Source of the DNA: Mesorhizobium sp. M2A.F.Ca.ET.046.03.2.1
Lineage (GTDB): Bacteria; Pseudomonadota; Alphaproteobacteria; Rhizobiales; Rhizobiaceae
Reading direction: 5' to 3'
DNA: 64,000 nt
Assembly (NCBI RefSeq): GCF_003952425.1
Contig: NZ_CP034449.1
Span: 5,506,001 to 5,570,000, forward strand
Part shown: positions 27,742 to 37,058 of the stretch, piece after piece
Layout of the letters: the number at the start of each line of letters is the position of its first letter
Position numbering within the stretch: position 1 is the stretch's first letter
Position numbers and translations under genes: made by a program
The notes under the pieces: model-generated
Databases searched by the model: none
What the model was told of the DNA's origin: nothing
The model's input: only the letters and a program-made list of their open reading frames with translations

Positions 27742-29124
27742 ATGCAGGCTGTCGCGAAGTTCATCAAGTGTCTGCTTGGCCTGGTGATCCTGGCGGTGGT
27801 CGCGCTCTTCGCCTGGCTCTATTTCGCGCCGCCGGAACTGATCCGGGTCGGCGCCGGCTATTCGGCCAAGATCGTCTGCTCGAACGTCTTCATTGCCGGC
27901 CGCGACGCTAACCAGGTTCTGGCCGTCGACGTGCAGGCGCCGGGCCATCCGCTGCTCAGGCTGATGAAAATCTCCGTCGACAAGGAAAGGGGACTTGTCT
28001 CCGCCGGCCTGCTGTGGGTGCTGGGCAAGAGCGTCGCCGTGGAACGCGACGGCGTCGGCTGCGCCTCGGTTCCCGACGGTGACACCGGGAAGGCGCGACA
28101 GACGTCGCGGCGCGCGGCAGCTTCCGCACCGGCGCAGGCGGACGCGCTTTGGCCCGATGGCGAGCGCGTGGATGCGTCACAAAATCCCGAGGTCGCGAAA
28201 ATCGTCGACGACTCGGCCATGGCCGGACCCGGCATGCGCGCCATCGTGGTGGTGAAGAACGGCCGCGTCGTCGCCGAGCGTTATGGCGACGGCTTCTCGG
28301 CCAAGACGCCGCTGCTCGGCTGGTCAATGACCAAGACGGTCAATGCCGCGATCGTCGGCACGCTGGTCAAGGACGGCAAAATGGCGATCGACAACAAGGG
28401 TCTGGTCAAGGCGTGGAAGGCCGATGGCCGCGCCGCCATCAGCGTTGCCGACATGATGGCGATGTCGAGCGGGCTGGAATTCAACGAGGATTATGGCGAT
28501 GTCGCCGACGTGACGCGCATGCTCTATCTCGAGCCGGACATGGCCGGCTTCGCCGAGGCCAAGCAGCTAACCGGCGAGGTCGGAAAGGTGTTTTCCTATT
28601 CGAGCGGCACGGCGGTGATGCTGTCGCGGCTGTGGCAGGACGCGATCGGCGACAAGGCCAAGGCGCTGGCCTGGCCGCGCACGGCGCTGTTCGAGCCGCT
28701 CGGCATGCACAGCGCGGTGCTGGAGACCGACGAGCAGGGCACCTTCGTCGGTTCGTCCTATCTCTACGCCACCGCGCATGACTGGGCGCGCTTCGGCCAG
28801 TTCCTGCTGCAGGGCGGAACCTGGAACGGCAACCAGATCCTGCCTGCCGGTTTCGTCGACTGGATGCGCGAGCCGGCGCCGGCGTCGAAGGTCTACGGCA
28901 AAGGCCAGCTCTGGATCGAAGGCCCGGGCGACGAAGACAAGCCCGGCGCCGGTGCTGCCGCCGGTCTGCCCAAGGACACCTACTGGATGGAAGGCCATGA
29001 CGGCCAGACGGTCGCGATCATTCCGTCGGAGCAGCTGGTGGTGGTGCGGCTTGGGCTGACGCCGGCCAAGCTAGGCTACCGGCCGCAGACCATGGTGGGA
29101 GCGCTGGTGAAGGCGCTGCACTAG
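27742..29124 (+). CDS. Membrane-anchored serine hydrolase, beta-lactamase (class C/PBP) family
   Basis: A 460-residue protein with one N-terminal membrane segment (CLLGLVILAVVALFAWLYFA) and a large periplasmic part. The nucleophile motif SMTK (SxxK) lies in LLGWSMTKTVNAA and the YxS/N-type motif in YSSGT; the third motif is probably EGHDGQT near the C terminus. It resembles the group of 6-aminohexanoate-dimer hydrolases and esterases rather than true beta-lactamases. I start at ATG 27742, with GGGGAAAG upstream. It is single and ends in a palindromic repeat. Confidence 0.87.
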   Translation: MQAVAKFIKCLLGLVILAVVALFAWLYFAPPELIRVGAGYSAKIVCSNVFIAGRDANQVLAVDVQAPGHPLLRLMKISVDKERGLVSAGLLWVLGKSVAVERDGVGCASVPDGDTGKARQTSRRAAASAPAQADALWPDGERVDASQNPEVAKIVDDSAMAGPGMRAIVVVKNGRVVAERYGDGFSAKTPLLGWSMTKTVNAAIVGTLVKDGKMAIDNKGLVKAWKADGRAAISVADMMAMSSGLEFNEDYGDVADVTRMLYLEPDMAGFAEAKQLTGEVGKVFSYSSGTAVMLSRLWQDAIGDKAKALAWPRTALFEPLGMHSAVLETDEQGTFVGSSYLYATAHDWARFGQFLLQGGTWNGNQILPAGFVDWMREPAPASKVYGKGQLWIEGPGDEDKPGAGAAAGLPKDTYWMEGHDGQTVAIIPSEQLVVVRLGLTPAKLGYRPQTMVGALVKALH

Positions 29125-29125
29125 T

Positions 29126-29223
29126 GCGTTTCACCGTTTCATAGAAACGGCGAAACGCCCTATCTGTTTGTTTTTACGCAATTTCGGACGGAAAACCGCT
29201 CACACTTTTCCTGGAATTGCTCC
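29126..29223. repeat. Palindromic repeat following the serine hydrolase gene
   Basis: It begins one base after the TAG stop (29122-29124). A first hairpin GCGTTTCACCGTTTC / GAAACGGCGAAACGC (29126-29158, one mismatch) is followed by TTTGTTTTT and then a second inverted pair, GCAATTTCGGACGGAAAA / TTTTCCTGGAATTGC. The first hairpin probably terminates transcription. This pattern is one I associate with many rhizobial genomes, unverified here. Confidence 0.75.
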
Positions 29224-29234
29224 AGTAGCACTTG

Positions 29235-29900
29235 CTATTTGGAGGATCCGATCATGGCGAGCCAGGCATAGCCGCGATAAAGCGTTCTGAAACGGAAGGT
29301 TGCGCCGGTGCGCTGCGATTCCGATTCAAGCACGTCGCGCAGCGAGGCGCGCGGCGAAACATGGAATTTCCGCAGCCAGCCGCGCAGCATCGTTCGGAAC
29401 CAGCGCGGCAGGCCCTCCTGCTGGCCAAAATCGACGACATGCAGCGAGCCGCCAGGCGCGAGCGCGGCCAGCGCTGCCGATATCGTCTTCTCCCAGCCGG
29501 GGATCATCGACAGCGAATAGGACACGAAGACGCGGTCGAATTGCTCGACGTCGAACAACGCCTTGGCGTCGAAATCGGTGGCGTCGCCGCGCGCCAGTTT
29601 GACCTTGCCGGAGAGACCTTCGCGAGCGATGGCGGCATTGGCCGTCTCCAACATCTCGGCCGAGATGTCGAGGCCGAAGAAGCGAGTGTCGGGATAGCGG
29701 CGGGCGGCCAGCGCGATGTTGCGGCCAGTGCCGCAGCCGAGCTCCAGCACGGTGCCGCCTTGCGGCACGTCCAGCCCGTCGATCAGCCGGTCGCGGCCGA
29801 GCAGGTAGTATTTGCGGGTCAGGTCGTAGATGTGGCGCTGCCAGCGGTAGACGCCGTCCATCAGTTCGGCATGGCTGGCCGGCAGCTCCGTCGTGCTCAT
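29235..29900 (-). CDS. btaB: Betaine-lipid synthesis N-methyltransferase BtaB
   Basis: A 221-residue SAM-dependent methyltransferase that would add three methyl groups to diacylglyceryl-homoserine, giving the betaine lipid DGTS. Motif I VLELGCGTGRNIALAA, FGLDISAEMLETA and VSYSLSMIPGW are seen. The start at ATG 29900 is fixed by the ATGA overlap with the btaA stop and by the family N terminus (HAELMDGVYRWQRHIYDLTRKYYL). It directly follows btaA, which makes the assignment firm. It would act at the inner face of the cytoplasmic membrane. Confidence 0.93.
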   Translation of the reverse strand: MSTTELPASHAELMDGVYRWQRHIYDLTRKYYLLGRDRLIDGLDVPQGGTVLELGCGTGRNIALAARRYPDTRFFGLDISAEMLETANAAIAREGLSGKVKLARGDATDFDAKALFDVEQFDRVFVSYSLSMIPGWEKTISAALAALAPGGSLHVVDFGQQEGLPRWFRTMLRGWLRKFHVSPRASLRDVLESESQRTGATFRFRTLYRGYAWLAMIGSSK

Positions 29901-31144
29901 GCTGCGCGCTTCACGTAAAGGTGGAAGCCGCCATAGATCGCCGAGCGGTCTTTTGCCGAGAATTCGCGCGAGGCGTCGGCCTCGTAGGTCCATTGGTCTA
30001 GCAGCGAGCTGGAGACGCGGCCGGGCAGCAGGCTGGGTTCTGCCGCGGTTCGGAAGATGACACGGGCGCCAACCGAAGCGCTACGGGTGATCTCAGTCCA
30101 CAGCGCGTTGAGCAGGTCGTCGGTCATCCAGTCCTGCGCGTCGAGCAGGACGAAGCGATCGACGCTGCCGGCGTCCTTGGCGGCCAGGAACTTGATCAGG
30201 TTGGCGTGGTGGATGGCGACGCGATCGATGTTGTCGCGGATCGTTTTGTAATTGCGCTGTTCCAGATAGGCAGGCAGTGCCGCCTCGCCGGGCTGCGGAT
30301 AGCGGCGGGCAAAGGCCTGCCAGGCGAAGTAGTTGTTCTTCAGCGGGAAATCGCAGGCGAGCTTTTCGAGCCGAGCCTTCAAGACGCTCGCCATCGAGCC
30401 GTCGCCGGAGGTGATCAGCGAATCGTACTGCGCCGGCGGGATGCCGAGGCCGAACAGCGAAGCCTTACGCGAGGTCGCCCAGCGCAGCAGCCTCTTGTCG
30501 AAGACGGGCGCCAGTTCCTCGTTGAAGAAGCGGCGCTGCTCGCCGATATTCTGCGCCTTCATGATGCCGGTCGGGTCGACACCAAACAGCTTGCCGACGC
30601 GATGGCCCATGGCGATAAAGAGCCCGAGCAGGCCGGTCTGGTAGAAGTTGCGGTCGAAGACCGAGATGCGGCGGCGGCCGCGCCAGTTGCGGCGCTCCCA
30701 GTAGTGGCGGCTGACCGCATCGAGATGCGGTGCGATGAAGCGATCATAGGCATCGGAATTGTGGCTGGTGTCGGCTGCGCCGAAGAAGCGGAACAGGTCG
30801 CCTTGCGACGGCAGATGGCGCACCGCTTCCAGCTTCATGCGGTTGAGCGCGATGTGCGCGGCATTGAGATCGACGGCGTCGATCTTGGCCGGCGACCGGG
30901 TCAGGTAGGCCAGAATGTTACAGCCGCCCGAGGCGATAGTGACGACGCGATGACCGGCGCCGAGCTGCATGGCGTCCATGTCGACATCCGGGTCTTCCCA
31001 GATCTGCGGATAGACCAGACCGGAGAACAGGAAGGCGAAGAGCCGCTCGGAAATGCCGTCCTTCGACAATGCGCGGTTCTGGTAGACGGCCTTTCCGACT
31101 TCCTTGCCTCGACGATAAACGAGTTCTCCGGATACGTCCGACAT
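29897..31144 (-). CDS. btaA: SAM:diacylglycerol 3-amino-3-carboxypropyltransferase BtaA
   Basis: A 415-residue DUF3419 protein that transfers the aminocarboxypropyl group of SAM to diacylglycerol, the first step of phosphorus-free DGTS synthesis. Conserved blocks are seen: GLVYPQIWEDPDVDMDAM, TIASGGCNILAYL, VDLNAAHIALNRMKLEA and LLDAQDWM. I start at ATG 31144 because the ATG at 31195 would lie inside the Pho box. Together with btaB it forms a two-gene unit, probably induced by PhoB during phosphate starvation, when rhizobia replace phospholipids. Confidence 0.94.
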   Translation of the reverse strand: MSDVSGELVYRRGKEVGKAVYQNRALSKDGISERLFAFLFSGLVYPQIWEDPDVDMDAMQLGAGHRVVTIASGGCNILAYLTRSPAKIDAVDLNAAHIALNRMKLEAVRHLPSQGDLFRFFGAADTSHNSDAYDRFIAPHLDAVSRHYWERRNWRGRRRISVFDRNFYQTGLLGLFIAMGHRVGKLFGVDPTGIMKAQNIGEQRRFFNEELAPVFDKRLLRWATSRKASLFGLGIPPAQYDSLITSGDGSMASVLKARLEKLACDFPLKNNYFAWQAFARRYPQPGEAALPAYLEQRNYKTIRDNIDRVAIHHANLIKFLAAKDAGSVDRFVLLDAQDWMTDDLLNALWTEITRSASVGARVIFRTAAEPSLLPGRVSSSLLDQWTYEADASREFSAKDRSAIYGGFHLYVKRAA

Positions 31145-31193
31145 GGAAAGGTGATTCCCCGTTTGCGTTGGCGCAAGCGGGTAGCGCAGCGTC

Positions 31194-31211
31194 ATGACAG
31201 GCAGGTGACAG
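31194..31211 (-). promoter_or_regulatory. Pho box (PhoB-binding site) upstream of btaA
   Basis: On the minus strand CTGTCAC-CTGC-CTGTCAT: two 7-base half sites spaced by 4 bases, an almost exact rhizobial Pho box. It ends 49 bases before the chosen btaA ATG, and a weak -10-like TACCCG follows 10 bases after the box, as expected for PhoB-activated promoters lacking a -35. The first half site also forms one arm of a perfect 11-bp inverted repeat (31205-31233). Confidence 0.85.
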
Positions 31212-31239
31212 CCTGTTGACGGCAGGCTGTCACGAATTC

Positions 31240-34200
31240 TTACGCGCTTCCGAAGCCTCCAGGTGTCGGCGTGGTGACGATGACGGCTTCGCCGGCATCG
31301 AGCGTGGTCTGGTCGCAGGCCTTGAGGATGTCGACCGAGCCGTCATTGCGCCTGACCTTGGTCGAGCCCGACTCGCCGTCGCCGCCGCCGTCGAGACCCT
31401 GGGGCGGCCGGCTTCGATGCGAGGACAGGATCGCGCATTCCATCTTCTCGAGAAAACGGATTGTGCGCCTGGTGCCGTCGCCGGCATTCCACTTGCCCTT
31501 GCCGCCGGAACCCTCGCGGATGTGGAAGTCTTCCAACACGACGGGGAAGCGCAGTTCCAGCACTTCCGGATCGGTGAGGCGCGAGTTGGTCATGTGGGTG
31601 TGAACGCCGGAGGTGCCGGCAAAACCGCGGCCCGAATTCATCCGGCCGGCCGGTGAGCCGGAGCAGATCGTCTCGTAATACTGGTATTTCTTGTTGCCGA
31701 AGGTGAGGTTGTTCATCGTGCCTTGCGCATTGGCCATGGCGCCTATCGCGCCGAACAGCGCGTTGGTGACATGCTGCGAGGTCTCGACATTGCCGGCGAC
31801 GACGGCGGCGGGGTAGGCTGGCTTCAACATCGAGCCGTCGGGGATGACGATGTTGATCGGCCTGAGGCACCCGGCATTCATCGGGATCATGTCCTCGACC
31901 ATGACGCGGAAGGCATAGAGTACGGCTGCGCGCGCCACCGGCTCCGGCGCGTTGAAATTGTTCTCCATGACAGGCGAGGTGCCGGTGAAATCGACGGTCG
32001 CCTCGCGCTTTTTCCGGTCGACGGTGATCTTCACCCTGATCACTTGGCCGCTGTCGGTCGGGTATTCGTAAGCGGCGCTGTCGGGAAGCCGCTCGATCAC
32101 GCGGCGCACGCTCTCGGCGGCATTGTCCTGGACATGGCCCATATAGGCCTCGACGACATCGAGGCCGAAATGCGCGACCATCTTGCGCAGTTCCGCCACA
32201 CCCTTTTCGTTGGCGGCGATCTGCGCCTTGAGATCGGCGATGTTCTGGGCAGGATTGCGCGCGGGGTAGGGATGGTCGGTCAGCAGTGCCTCCAGCTCCG
32301 TCTCGCGGAAGCGGCCGCGATCGACGATGCGGAAATTGTCGAACAGCACGCCTTCCTCATCGACCGTTGTCGCGAGCGGCGTCATCGAGCCGGGTGCGGT
32401 GCCGCCGACATCGGCGTGATGGCCGCGAGAGGCCGCCCAGAACAGGATCTCGCTCTGGGCATCGTCGAAGACAGGCGTCACCACCGTGATGTCGGGCAGA
32501 TGCGTGCCGCCATTGTACGGCGCGTTGAGCGCGAAGACGTCGCCGGGATGGATGTCGCCGGAATTCAGGCGGATGACGGTTTCGACGGAACGGTCCATCG
32601 AGCCCAGATGCACCGGCATGTGCGGCGCGTTGGCGACCAGCGCGCCATGGCGGTCGAACACGGCGCAGGAAAAATCGAGCCGCTCCTTGATGTTCACCGA
32701 ATAGGCGGTGTTCTGCAGCGTCACGCCCATTTGCTCGGCGATCGACATGAAGAGGTTGTTGAACACCTCCAGCATCACAGGATCGGCCTCGGTGCCGAGC
32801 GCCGCGGCACGCGCTTTCCGTTCCGTGCGGCGGATCACGACGTGGTTGAGACCGGTGATTTCGGCCCGCCAGCCGGGCTCGACGACGATGGTCTGGTTCG
32901 GCTCGATGATCAGCGCGGGGCCGGCGACCGTGTTGGATGGCCTCAGGTTTTCACGGCGATAGACGCCGGCCTCGTGCCAGCGGCCCTCGGTATAGATGCG
33001 CCGGCTTTCCGAAGGCTTGGGCTCGACTCCTGCCGCTCCGTCAGGGGCGGAGGTTTCAGCCTTGTCCTGTCGAGCGGCCTCCATGCCTTCGACGGCGACG
33101 GTTTCTACGACGATCGGCTTGTCGTCATAGATGAACCCGAACTGCGCCCTGTGCGCGGCCCCGAAATCGCTTCTGGCGCGGAAGATCGAGCCATGCTCGA
33201 AATTCACCGGCAGGGCCGTGTCGGTGCCGTCGTAGCGGACATGCAGCACGGGCCTCGTCGAAAGCGCCTCCTCGGCAATGCCCTGTTCGCCGAGTTCGGC
33301 GACGACCTCGCTGCGCAAGGCTGCGATGAGCGCCTCGATTGCGGTGCGCGATTCCTCGGCAAGCGGCTGCAGCAGGCCCTGCTGGCGCGAGGCGAAGACC
33401 GACGAGAGGCCGATGCCGTAAGCGGAAAGCAGGCCGGAAAAGGGATGGATCAGCACCGCTTCCATGCCGAGCGCGTCGGCGACAAGGCAGGCGTGCTGGC
33501 CGCCGGCGCCGCCAAAGCAGTTCAAGAGATATTCCGTGACATCGTAGCCGCGCTGCACCGAGATCTTCTTGATGGCGTTGGCCATGTTCTCGACGGCGAT
33601 GGTGACAAAGCCTTCGGCGACCGCCTCGGGCGAACGGCCGTCGCCGATCTGGGCGGCAAGTGCCACGAAATTCTCGCGAACCGCGCCGGCGTCGAGCGGC
33701 TGGTCCTGGCCGGCACCAAAGATCGCCGGGAAGAAATCGGGCTGCAATTTGCCGAGCATGACATTGGCGTCGGTGACGGCGAGCGGGCCGCCGCGCCGGT
33801 AGGCGGCGGGGCCGGGATTGGCGCCGGCCGAATCCGGGCCGACGCGGAAGCGTCCCGCCTCGTAATGCAGGATCGAGCCGCCGCCGGCGGCGACCGTGTG
33901 GATGCGCATCATCGGCGCGCGGATGCGCACGCCGGCGACCTCGGTATCGAAGGCGCGCTCATATTCGCCGTCATAATGGGCAACGTCGGTCGAGGTGCCG
34001 CCCATATCGAAGCCGATGACTTTTTCGAAGCCAGCGAGCTTCGCCGTCTCGACCATGCCGACGACCCCGCCGGCCGGGCCGGAAAGCAGCGCGTCCTTGC
34101 CCTGGAACATATCGGCGGCGGTGAGGCCGCCCGACGACATCATGAACATCAGCCGCGGCCCGGCGCCCAACTCGCCCGCTACACGCTGCACATAGCGCGA

Positions 34201-34872
34201 CAGGATCGGCGACAGGTAGGCGTCGACCACGGTGGTGTCGCCGCGGCCGACCAGCTTGATCAGCGGCGAGACCTCGTGGCTGACTGAAATCTGGCTGAAG
34301 CCGATCTTGCGGCAGACTTTTGCCACGGCTTTTTCGTGATCCGGGTATTTCCAGGCATGCATGAAGACGATGGCGACCGCGTCGATGCCATCGGCCCTGG
34401 CCTGCTCGATCGCCGGGCGGCAGGCGGCGATGTCGAGCAGACGCTCGACGCAGCCATCGGCGCGCACGCGTTCGTCGACCTCGATCACCCGCTCGTAGAG
34501 CTGCTCGGGCAGGATGATCTCCTTGGCGAAGATATCCGGCCTTGCCTGGTAAGCGATGCGCAAAGCGTCGCGAAAACCCTTGCTGATGAGCAGCAGCACA
34601 CGGTCGCCCTTGCGCTCGAGCAGCGCATTGGTGGCAACGGTGGTGCCCATTTTGACGTCGCCGATCGCGTCGGCGGAAATGGCGGCGCCGGCCTTCAGAC
34701 CCAACAGGTCGCGGATGCCCTGGATGGCTGCGTCCGCATAAGCCTCGGGATTCTCGGACAGGAGTTTTCGAGGGTGCAGCCGGCCCTGCGGATCACGGCC
34801 GATGATGTCGGTGAAGGTGCCGCCGCGGTCGATCCAAAAATCCCATTTCCGTGTTTCCGCGGCTGCCGGCAT
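31240..34872 (-). CDS. Fused 5-oxoprolinase / hydantoinase A-B protein
   Basis: A 1,210-residue ATP-dependent amidohydrolase. The N-terminal ~690 residues are HyuA/OplA ([12 protein letters not shown] at the start; [23 protein letters not shown] and the FGGAGGQHA block); the C-terminal ~510 are HyuB/OplB ([53 protein letters not shown]). The one-piece form resembles eukaryote-like 5-oxoprolinase, which opens 5-oxoproline to glutamate using ATP; hydantoin or acetone-type substrates are possible. I start at ATG 34872, giving the usual N terminus. It is 95 bases upstream of btaA on the same strand, separated by the Pho box region. Confidence 0.92.
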   Translation of the reverse strand: MPAAAETRKWDFWIDRGGTFTDIIGRDPQGRLHPRKLLSENPEAYADAAIQGIRDLLGLKAGAAISADAIGDVKMGTTVATNALLERKGDRVLLLISKGFRDALRIAYQARPDIFAKEIILPEQLYERVIEVDERVRADGCVERLLDIAACRPAIEQARADGIDAVAIVFMHAWKYPDHEKAVAKVCRKIGFSQISVSHEVSPLIKLVGRGDTTVVDAYLSPILSRYVQRVAGELGAGPRLMFMMSSGGLTAADMFQGKDALLSGPAGGVVGMVETAKLAGFEKVIGFDMGGTSTDVAHYDGEYERAFDTEVAGVRIRAPMMRIHTVAAGGGSILHYEAGRFRVGPDSAGANPGPAAYRRGGPLAVTDANVMLGKLQPDFFPAIFGAGQDQPLDAGAVRENFVALAAQIGDGRSPEAVAEGFVTIAVENMANAIKKISVQRGYDVTEYLLNCFGGAGGQHACLVADALGMEAVLIHPFSGLLSAYGIGLSSVFASRQQGLLQPLAEESRTAIEALIAALRSEVVAELGEQGIAEEALSTRPVLHVRYDGTDTALPVNFEHGSIFRARSDFGAAHRAQFGFIYDDKPIVVETVAVEGMEAARQDKAETSAPDGAAGVEPKPSESRRIYTEGRWHEAGVYRRENLRPSNTVAGPALIIEPNQTIVVEPGWRAEITGLNHVVIRRTERKARAAALGTEADPVMLEVFNNLFMSIAEQMGVTLQNTAYSVNIKERLDFSCAVFDRHGALVANAPHMPVHLGSMDRSVETVIRLNSGDIHPGDVFALNAPYNGGTHLPDITVVTPVFDDAQSEILFWAASRGHHADVGGTAPGSMTPLATTVDEEGVLFDNFRIVDRGRFRETELEALLTDHPYPARNPAQNIADLKAQIAANEKGVAELRKMVAHFGLDVVEAYMGHVQDNAAESVRRVIERLPDSAAYEYPTDSGQVIRVKITVDRKKREATVDFTGTSPVMENNFNAPEPVARAAVLYAFRVMVEDMIPMNAGCLRPINIVIPDGSMLKPAYPAAVVAGNVETSQHVTNALFGAIGAMANAQGTMNNLTFGNKKYQYYETICSGSPAGRMNSGRGFAGTSGVHTHMTNSRLTDPEVLELRFPVVLEDFHIREGSGGKGKWNAGDGTRRTIRFLEKMECAILSSHRSRPPQGLDGGGDGESGSTKVRRNDGSVDILKACDQTTLDAGEAVIVTTPTPGGFGSA

Positions 34873-35049
34873 TCTGCTTGTCCACTCATGTCTTCGTGCG
34901 CATGTTCTGTTAGTTCGGGATTTCCCCGCCAGCAATTGCAAGTTGATGTTACATATCGAAATGCAACGTTACGAAACCGTCGAGCCTGCTGATGCATTTC
35001 CCCTGCGACCGCTCACCGAAACGTGAGCGTCTGTTGAAGGAGACATACC

Positions 35050-35256
35050 ATGAAGAAGCTCATCTTGGCGTCTGTTTCGGCGCTCGCCCTGCTGGGGGTC
35101 GCGGCTTGCAGCGACAGTGGCACCGACAATACCACCACCCAGAGCACCAATCCGCCGGCCAACGAGCAGCCGATGAAGCCTGCTTCGCCCGACGCTTCGA
35201 AGCCCGCTGAACCGGCTCCGGCAACAAATCCGGCTCCTGCCGCGCCTGCGCAGTAA
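35050..35256 (+). CDS. Small Pro/Ala-rich lipoprotein
   Basis: A 68-residue exported lipoprotein. The signal MKKLILASVSALALLGVAACS has the lipobox VAAC with the modified Cys at 20. The mature part of about 48 residues is low-complexity, rich in Pro, Ala, Thr and Asn, with no folded domain. AAGGAG lies 10 bases before the ATG, and an intrinsic terminator follows the stop. Function is unknown; it may be a surface spacer lipoprotein. It is divergent from the oxoprolinase gene. Confidence 0.85.
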   Translation: MKKLILASVSALALLGVAACSDSGTDNTTTQSTNPPANEQPMKPASPDASKPAEPAPATNPAPAAPAQ

Positions 35257-35275
35257 GATCCGACCACATAAATTC

Positions 35276-35306
35276 AAGGAAGGCCGGCAATGCCGGCTTT
35301 CCTTTT
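35276..35306 (+). terminator. Intrinsic terminator of the small lipoprotein gene
   Basis: A 14-bp stem AAGGAAGGCCGGCA / TGCCGGCTTTCCTT (one G-T pair) with a one-base loop, followed by TT. Confidence 0.85.
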
Positions 35307-35390
35307 GCTCCACCGATCCCGAAGGTCGCCCATCACCTGCGGCATTGTCCAGGCTTGATAGAACCGCCCGGTTCGCTCTATGAAGCCGGC

Positions 35391-36110
35391 ATGTCGATTT
35401 GGGACCGCCTTGGCGACTTCATCGCTCGTGTTTCGTCGTCGGCGTCCTCGGGCGTCGCGGATGTCGTCGAAGCCGTGCGTACCGTGTTTTCCGGCGATCC
35501 GGACCTGCGCCGGCGCGTTGCCTTCTCGGTGGCCATGATCGCGCTCTCCGCCAAGATGGCCAAGGCAGACGGCATCGTCACCCAGGACGAGGTGCGCGCC
35601 TTCCAGGAAATCTTCGAGGTGCCGCCGAGCGAGACACGCAACGTGGCGCGGCTTTACGATATCGCCAAGCAGGATGTCGCCGGATTCGAGACCTATGCCC
35701 AGCGCATGGCGCAGCTTTGCGGCTCCGGCCATGCAAACTGCATGATGCTGGAAGACATACTCGACGGGTTGTTCCACATCGCCAAGGCGGATGGCCTCAT
35801 CCACGAGCAGGAAGGGCAATTCCTGCATCGGATCGCGGAGATTTTTCAGATCGACGAGGCGCATTACGAGGCGATCCTGTCCAGGCACGTCGATCTTGGC
35901 GCCGCCGATCCCTATGTCGTCCTGGGGATCGAGCGGGGCAGGCCGTTCGAGGAGATCAGGAAACGCTATCGCAAGCTGATCTCGGACAATCATCCCGACC
36001 GGCTTATCGCGCGCGGCTTGCCGCAGGAATTCATCAAGATCGCCACGACCAGGGTCGCCGCGATCAACGCCGCCTATGAGAGGATCGAGCGGGGCCTCAG
36101 GCACGCATGA
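35391..36110 (+). CDS. TerB-like/J-domain protein (DjlA-like)
   Basis: A 239-residue protein with two parts. Residues ~35-155 are a TerB/DjlA-central-type helical domain (VAFSVAMIALSAKMAKADGIVTQDE and a second, similar KADGLIHEQEGQFL). The last ~65 residues are a J domain with the HPD signature in SDNHPDRL, which would stimulate a DnaK partner. It lacks the N-terminal membrane segment of E. coli DjlA, so it is probably cytosolic. I start at ATG 35391. The stop overlaps the amidase ATG (ATGA at 36107), an arrangement that hints at a shared role with the cell envelope. Confidence 0.87.
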   Translation: MSIWDRLGDFIARVSSSASSGVADVVEAVRTVFSGDPDLRRRVAFSVAMIALSAKMAKADGIVTQDEVRAFQEIFEVPPSETRNVARLYDIAKQDVAGFETYAQRMAQLCGSGHANCMMLEDILDGLFHIAKADGLIHEQEGQFLHRIAEIFQIDEAHYEAILSRHVDLGAADPYVVLGIERGRPFEEIRKRYRKLISDNHPDRLIARGLPQEFIKIATTRVAAINAAYERIERGLRHA

Positions 36111-36892
36111 GCGGTTTTCTGCCCGACCATCCAGAGGCGGAGGTTCGGGTCTCGCCCAATTTCGGCCCGCGCCGCGAGACGCTTCGGCCCGACATGATCG
36201 TGCTGCACTATACCGGTATGGCAAGCGGCGCCGGCGCCGAGGCGTGGCTGTGCGACCCGGCGAGCGAGGTGTCTTCGCACTACCTCGTTCATGAGGACGG
36301 TCGTATCGTGCAAATGGTGCGCGAGAGCGATCGCGCCTGGCATGCCGGCCAGAGTTCCTGGCTCGGGCGAACCGACATCAACTCCTGCTCGGTCGGCATC
36401 GAGATCGTCAATCCCGGGCACATGCTGGGCTACAAGGCCTTCCCGCGGCGGCAGATCGGCGCCGTGATCGAGTTGTGCGCGGGTATCGCGGAACGCCATT
36501 CCATTCCCGCGGCAAGGGTGCTCGCCCATTCGGACGTGGCGCCGGGCCGCAAGGTCGATCCGGGCGAGAAATTTCCCTGGAAGACGCTGTTCGCGGCCGG
36601 TATCGGACATCTCGTGCCGGCGGCGCCGATAAAGGCGGGCGCTGCACTGAAGGCCGGCGATGCCGGCGCCGACGTTGAAGCACTGCAATCGATGCTGGCG
36701 CTCTATGGCTACGGTGTCGAGATATCGGGTGACTATGACCGGCGGACGGAAATCGTGGTGGCGGCCTTCCAGTTACATTTCCGCCGGCGGCTGGTCGACG
36801 GCGTGGCGGACAATTCGACGATCCGCACACTGCAGAGGCTCCTGGCTTCCGTAAAGGCAACTCCCGTCAAAAAGTCGCGTCGGGATCCTTAA
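36107..36892 (+). CDS. N-acetylmuramoyl-L-alanine amidase (AmiD-like) with peptidoglycan-binding domain
   Basis: A 261-residue Zn amidase that would cut the bond between MurNAc and L-Ala. Amidase_2 ligands are visible: His34 in IVLHYTG, His141 in LAHSDVAPGRKVDPG and Asp151, with catalytic Glu99 in VGIEIVN. Residues ~180-255 form a PG_binding_1 domain (LKAGDAGADVEALQSMLALYG). No signal peptide or lipobox is visible, so, as in many rhizobia, it may act on recycled muropeptides in the cytoplasm, as AmpD does. It is coupled to the upstream J-domain gene. Confidence 0.92.
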   Translation: MSGFLPDHPEAEVRVSPNFGPRRETLRPDMIVLHYTGMASGAGAEAWLCDPASEVSSHYLVHEDGRIVQMVRESDRAWHAGQSSWLGRTDINSCSVGIEIVNPGHMLGYKAFPRRQIGAVIELCAGIAERHSIPAARVLAHSDVAPGRKVDPGEKFPWKTLFAAGIGHLVPAAPIKAGAALKAGDAGADVEALQSMLALYGYGVEISGDYDRRTEIVVAAFQLHFRRRLVDGVADNSTIRTLQRLLASVKATPVKKSRRDP

Positions 36893-37058
36893 ATTACAAT
36901 CTGTCACTCAAAGTGAATTGCGCCGCCTTCATTGCCGCCAATTCCGCCTGCAAATGCCCCTTCCGCAAGTTGTCGGGCGTCTATCCCCCCAGGCACCCGA
37001 TGTTGAGTTGACCTAACTGTGCGAAGTTCTTCGTGCAGCTCTAACAGAACAGGACTAC

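Noticed and set aside
31723..34287. An 854-codon open frame on the plus strand opposite the oxoprolinase gene
   Set aside because: It mirrors codons of a well-conserved gene on the other strand, is full of Arg/Gly/Asp/His, and has no motif. GC-rich DNA often gives such antisense frames.
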